Shown: piece by piece, positions 5,377 to 6,984 of the stretch
How positions within the stretch are numbered: the first letter of the stretch is position 1
Layout: each line of letters begins with the position of its first letter
Origin: DASZXJ01 sp035545895
Lineage (GTDB): Bacteria > Planctomycetota > Phycisphaerae > Tepidisphaerales > Tepidisphaeraceae
DNA length: 6,984 bases
Reading direction: 5' to 3'
NCBI GenBank assembly: GCA_035545895.1
Contig: DASZXJ010000209.1
Location: 1-6,984 of the forward strand
Made by a program: the position numbers and the translations under genes
The notes under the pieces: generated by a model
What the model saw: only the letters and a program-made list of their open reading frames with translations
What the model was told of the DNA's origin: nothing
The model's database searches: none

Positions 5377-6660
5377 TTAAGTTTCCTGATATTTCCTGAT
5401 CACCGCAGCACCGAGTTTGGCGAACGCGGTAATACGATCCTCAGCCGTCTTGTAATTCGGATTGGGATTGCCATTGGAATCCACGAATCCAATTTGTCCA
5501 TGCAATGACAGGAACTGATGACCAGCCGCCACACAGGCGCCTTCCCAGAAGATTTGCTTGAGATCTTCGGGAATCGGCACGCCGTTTTTGCAGGTCGGTT
5601 CGATCGGGATCAGGTCCAGCGTGTTGTGCTCGGTGCCGGCCGTGATCGCCAAACCTGCCGCACGCATGGCTTTCACATATTTGCTCAGCACATCGGGCGC
5701 GTTGCGCACGGGAATGAACTCGGCCGTGTGCACGTTGCGATCCTTGATGTTTTGGATCAGCCTTTCGACCGGCTCTTCAAATGCGCAGATCGGCGAATTG
5801 CCGTCGGCCAGCGTCGGATAGCACGGATATCCGCCCAATTCGAGAATCAGTTTATACGCATCTTCAAATCCGATGAACGTCTCATCGACAAACGCGGGTT
5901 TGCCGGCCTTGAGCAGGTATGTCCGCAGATCGTTCTGCACGGTGACGAAATCGTCACTGTTCCTGGCTTTGGTGGCTGCACCGAAAACGGTGTTGAGCTT
6001 TTCGATGCGCGCTTCGGGATTGACCCTGGCGAAGGTCGCTTCCTGAAATGCCTGGGCAATGTGCCGTTCCTGCAGGTAGACCGTCTGCCTGGGCGAGCCG
6101 TGTCGTTTGACGATCATTTCGACGGCTGAATTTATATTCGTCCCCGTCGGCAAACCGCGCTGGCTGAAGACTTTTTCCGTCGCCTGGATCATCGCATCCA
6201 TGCGGGTGGAATCATTTTTGCGAATGAGATTCAACAGCCGACTGCCTTGGGGAGTCATTTTCGCAAAACGCGTGATTCCTTTGCCGCAGATGTACATTTT
6301 GCCGGGGTTGCCGGGATCGTTGATCTTGACGCCCGCTTTGCGCAAATCATCGATCATGCAGATGATTTCCAGCCCGAAGAGCGGGAAGATTTTTTTCGAC
6401 TTGGCGAGCTTGATGAACGGCCCATAGACGTCGTAATCGTAATAATTCGAAACGCCGAGCACACCGACGGACTGCTCGCTGGCCAGATCGACCGCCTGCT
6501 GCACCGTATTAAACGCCGAGAAATTCGGCGGCAGATGGATGTGTGAATTCACCTTAGGCCGCTGTGATGGCGCATAGCCTTTGCCCGCAAGGTCCTTCAT
6601 TTCAGCGACCGAGCTGATATCCCGCAATAACGCGAGAGATGTTTCAACTGCACTGGTCAT
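5377..6660 (-). CDS. PHP-like metal-dependent hydrolase family protein (427 aa)
   Basis: This is a probable cytosolic metal-dependent hydrolase with a PHP-type TIM-barrel layout. NSHIHLPPNFSAF gives H40-x-H42 at the end of the first strand, FGLEI gives E98, H200 sits in YLQERHIA, and AGTEHNTLD (341-349) matches the late PHP position that often reads GSDAH. The second motif, normally TDH, reads GVSNYYD (69-75) and lacks the histidine. Residues about 100-260 hold a charged, helix-rich insert (including KARNSDDFVTVQNDLRTYLL) longer than in typical PHP phosphatases. PHP proteins hydrolyse phosphate esters (histidinol phosphatase, polymerase-associated). The substrate here is unknown, but the next gene is an aldolase/dehydrogenase, so a sugar-phosphate or related ester is plausible. 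The ATG at 6660 is chosen because GAGGA lies 6 nt upstream; the open frame continues to 6930 but that part overlaps the upstream gene. It could instead be an amidohydrolase-like isomerase. Confidence 0.7.
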   Translation of the reverse strand: MTSAVETSLALLRDISSVAEMKDLAGKGYAPSQRPKVNSHIHLPPNFSAFNTVQQAVDLASEQSVGVLGVSNYYDYDVYGPFIKLAKSKKIFPLFGLEIICMIDDLRKAGVKINDPGNPGKMYICGKGITRFAKMTPQGSRLLNLIRKNDSTRMDAMIQATEKVFSQRGLPTGTNINSAVEMIVKRHGSPRQTVYLQERHIAQAFQEATFARVNPEARIEKLNTVFGAATKARNSDDFVTVQNDLRTYLLKAGKPAFVDETFIGFEDAYKLILELGGYPCYPTLADGNSPICAFEEPVERLIQNIKDRNVHTAEFIPVRNAPDVLSKYVKAMRAAGLAITAGTEHNTLDLIPIEPTCKNGVPIPEDLKQIFWEGACVAAGHQFLSLHGQIGFVDSNGNPNPNYKTAEDRITAFAKLGAAVIRKYQET

Positions 6661-6720
6661 TCCCATTCCTCGAATGATTTCAAACGTGACATCGCCCTCT
6701 CGGCCATGCCTCCGAACTTT

Positions 6721-6745
6721 GCACGGGCGAGACGCCCGTGTCACA
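6721..6745. repeat. Third copy of the 25-bp GC hairpin repeat
   Basis: This 25-bp copy is the exact reverse complement of 5315-5339 and differs by one base from 5351-5375. It has the 8-bp stem CACGGGCG/CGCCCGTG with AGA in the loop (6722-6740). It begins 7 bp after the stop codon of the dihydrolipoamide dehydrogenase gene in the direction of transcription, so it may protect the 3' end of that message. A TTTTTG run precedes it on the minus strand, which is the wrong side for an intrinsic terminator reading leftward. Confidence 0.85.
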
Positions 6746-6752
6746 AAAACAC

Positions 6753-6984
6753 CTATGCCATCGCCGGCACGCGGAAAATCTTTCGCGGCGGCAGATGCAG
6801 GCCGACGCTTAATGCATCCTCGGCTGCTTCCTTGATCGCTTCGCCGATGGTCGGATGCGCAAAGACCGTCTCGGCCACATCGTGCATTGACACTTTCTGC
6901 TGCAACAACGCGCTGGCCGATGCGATGCATTCGGTCGCGTTGTGACCGATCATGTGCGCGCCCAATAGCGCACCCGTTTCACGA
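6753..6984 (-). CDS. lpdA: Dihydrolipoamide dehydrogenase, C-terminal end (partial)
   Basis: The last 76 residues are visible; the gene runs off the right edge. The sequence includes GALLGAHMIGHNATE, then DVAETVFAHPTIGEAIKEAA and LHLPP near the end. This is the dimerisation domain of the FAD-dependent pyridine nucleotide-disulfide oxidoreductase family. HPT-x-x-E (visible residues 43-48) is the catalytic His/Glu pair that, in the homodimer, acts with the redox cysteines of the other subunit. AHMIG..ATE and the HAHPT/SEA-like motif distinguish dihydrolipoamide dehydrogenase (E3 of pyruvate and 2-oxoglutarate dehydrogenase complexes) from glutathione or mercuric reductase. The FAD, NAD and CxxxxC motifs lie outside the window. 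The tail after LHLPP (RKIFRVPAMA) is slightly longer than usual. It ends 92 bp before the PHP gene, separated by a repeat, so it is probably an independent housekeeping gene. Confidence 0.92.
   Translation of the reverse strand, partial: RETGALLGAHMIGHNATECIASASALLQQKVSMHDVAETVFAHPTIGEAIKEAAEDALSVGLHLPPRKIFRVPAMA

Noticed and set aside
6661..6930. N-terminal extension of the PHP-like protein by 90 residues
   Set aside because: The extension overlaps the end of the dihydrolipoamide dehydrogenase gene and a repeat, reads as arginine-rich noise, and a good ribosome-binding site precedes the ATG at 6660.

Overview
All protein genes in this 7-kb window lie on the minus strand, so transcription runs from right to left. 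The DNA is moderately GC-rich. Three things together suggest a PVC-type bacterium (Planctomycetota or Verrucomicrobiota): short GC hairpin repeats of the CACGGGCG...CGCCCGTG type, a 10-bp ATTCGTG periodic repeat, and a large class II aldolase/short-chain dehydrogenase (SDR) fusion. This placement is an inference from sequence style and gene content; there is no phylogenetic marker in the window.

Layout in the direction of transcription. The right edge holds the C-terminal end of a dihydrolipoamide dehydrogenase (6984-6753). Next comes a three-gene block: a PHP-type metal-dependent hydrolase-like protein of 427 aa (6660-5377), a class II aldolase fused to a sorbitol-6-phosphate-dehydrogenase-like SDR (5298-3268), and a very long zinc-type medium-chain dehydrogenase of about 541 aa with two nucleotide-binding-like regions (3144-1519). 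A classical SDR (1473-751) follows after a perfect 7-bp GC hairpin. Two small membrane proteins come next: a PLDc_N-type 57-residue protein (691-518) and a DUF2975-like protein (421-134) that appears to lack its C-terminal half. The left edge carries the beginning of an unrecognised reading frame (78-1).

The central block looks like sugar or polyol-phosphate catabolism. The aldolase domain should cleave a ketose phosphate or similar compound. The fused SDR closely resembles SrlD and should oxidise or reduce a polyol, ketose or aldehyde. The long medium-chain dehydrogenase has the zinc ligands of the sorbitol/sorbose-phosphate dehydrogenase type. The PHP protein would hydrolyse a phosphate ester or similar bond. 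No kinase, isomerase, transporter or regulator for the pathway lies inside the window, so the substrate cannot be fixed. L-rhamnose or L-fucose (RhaEW-like) and hexitol phosphate routes are both possible.

The intergenic gaps are short (all under 130 bp) but structured. A 25-bp repeat occurs three times, twice as an inverted pair between the PHP and aldolase genes and once just after the dihydrolipoamide dehydrogenase stop. A different inverted repeat with a 10-bp internal period separates the aldolase fusion from the long dehydrogenase. A pair of 14-bp direct repeats spaced 21 bp apart brackets a possible -10 box upstream of the DUF2975-like gene and looks like an operator.
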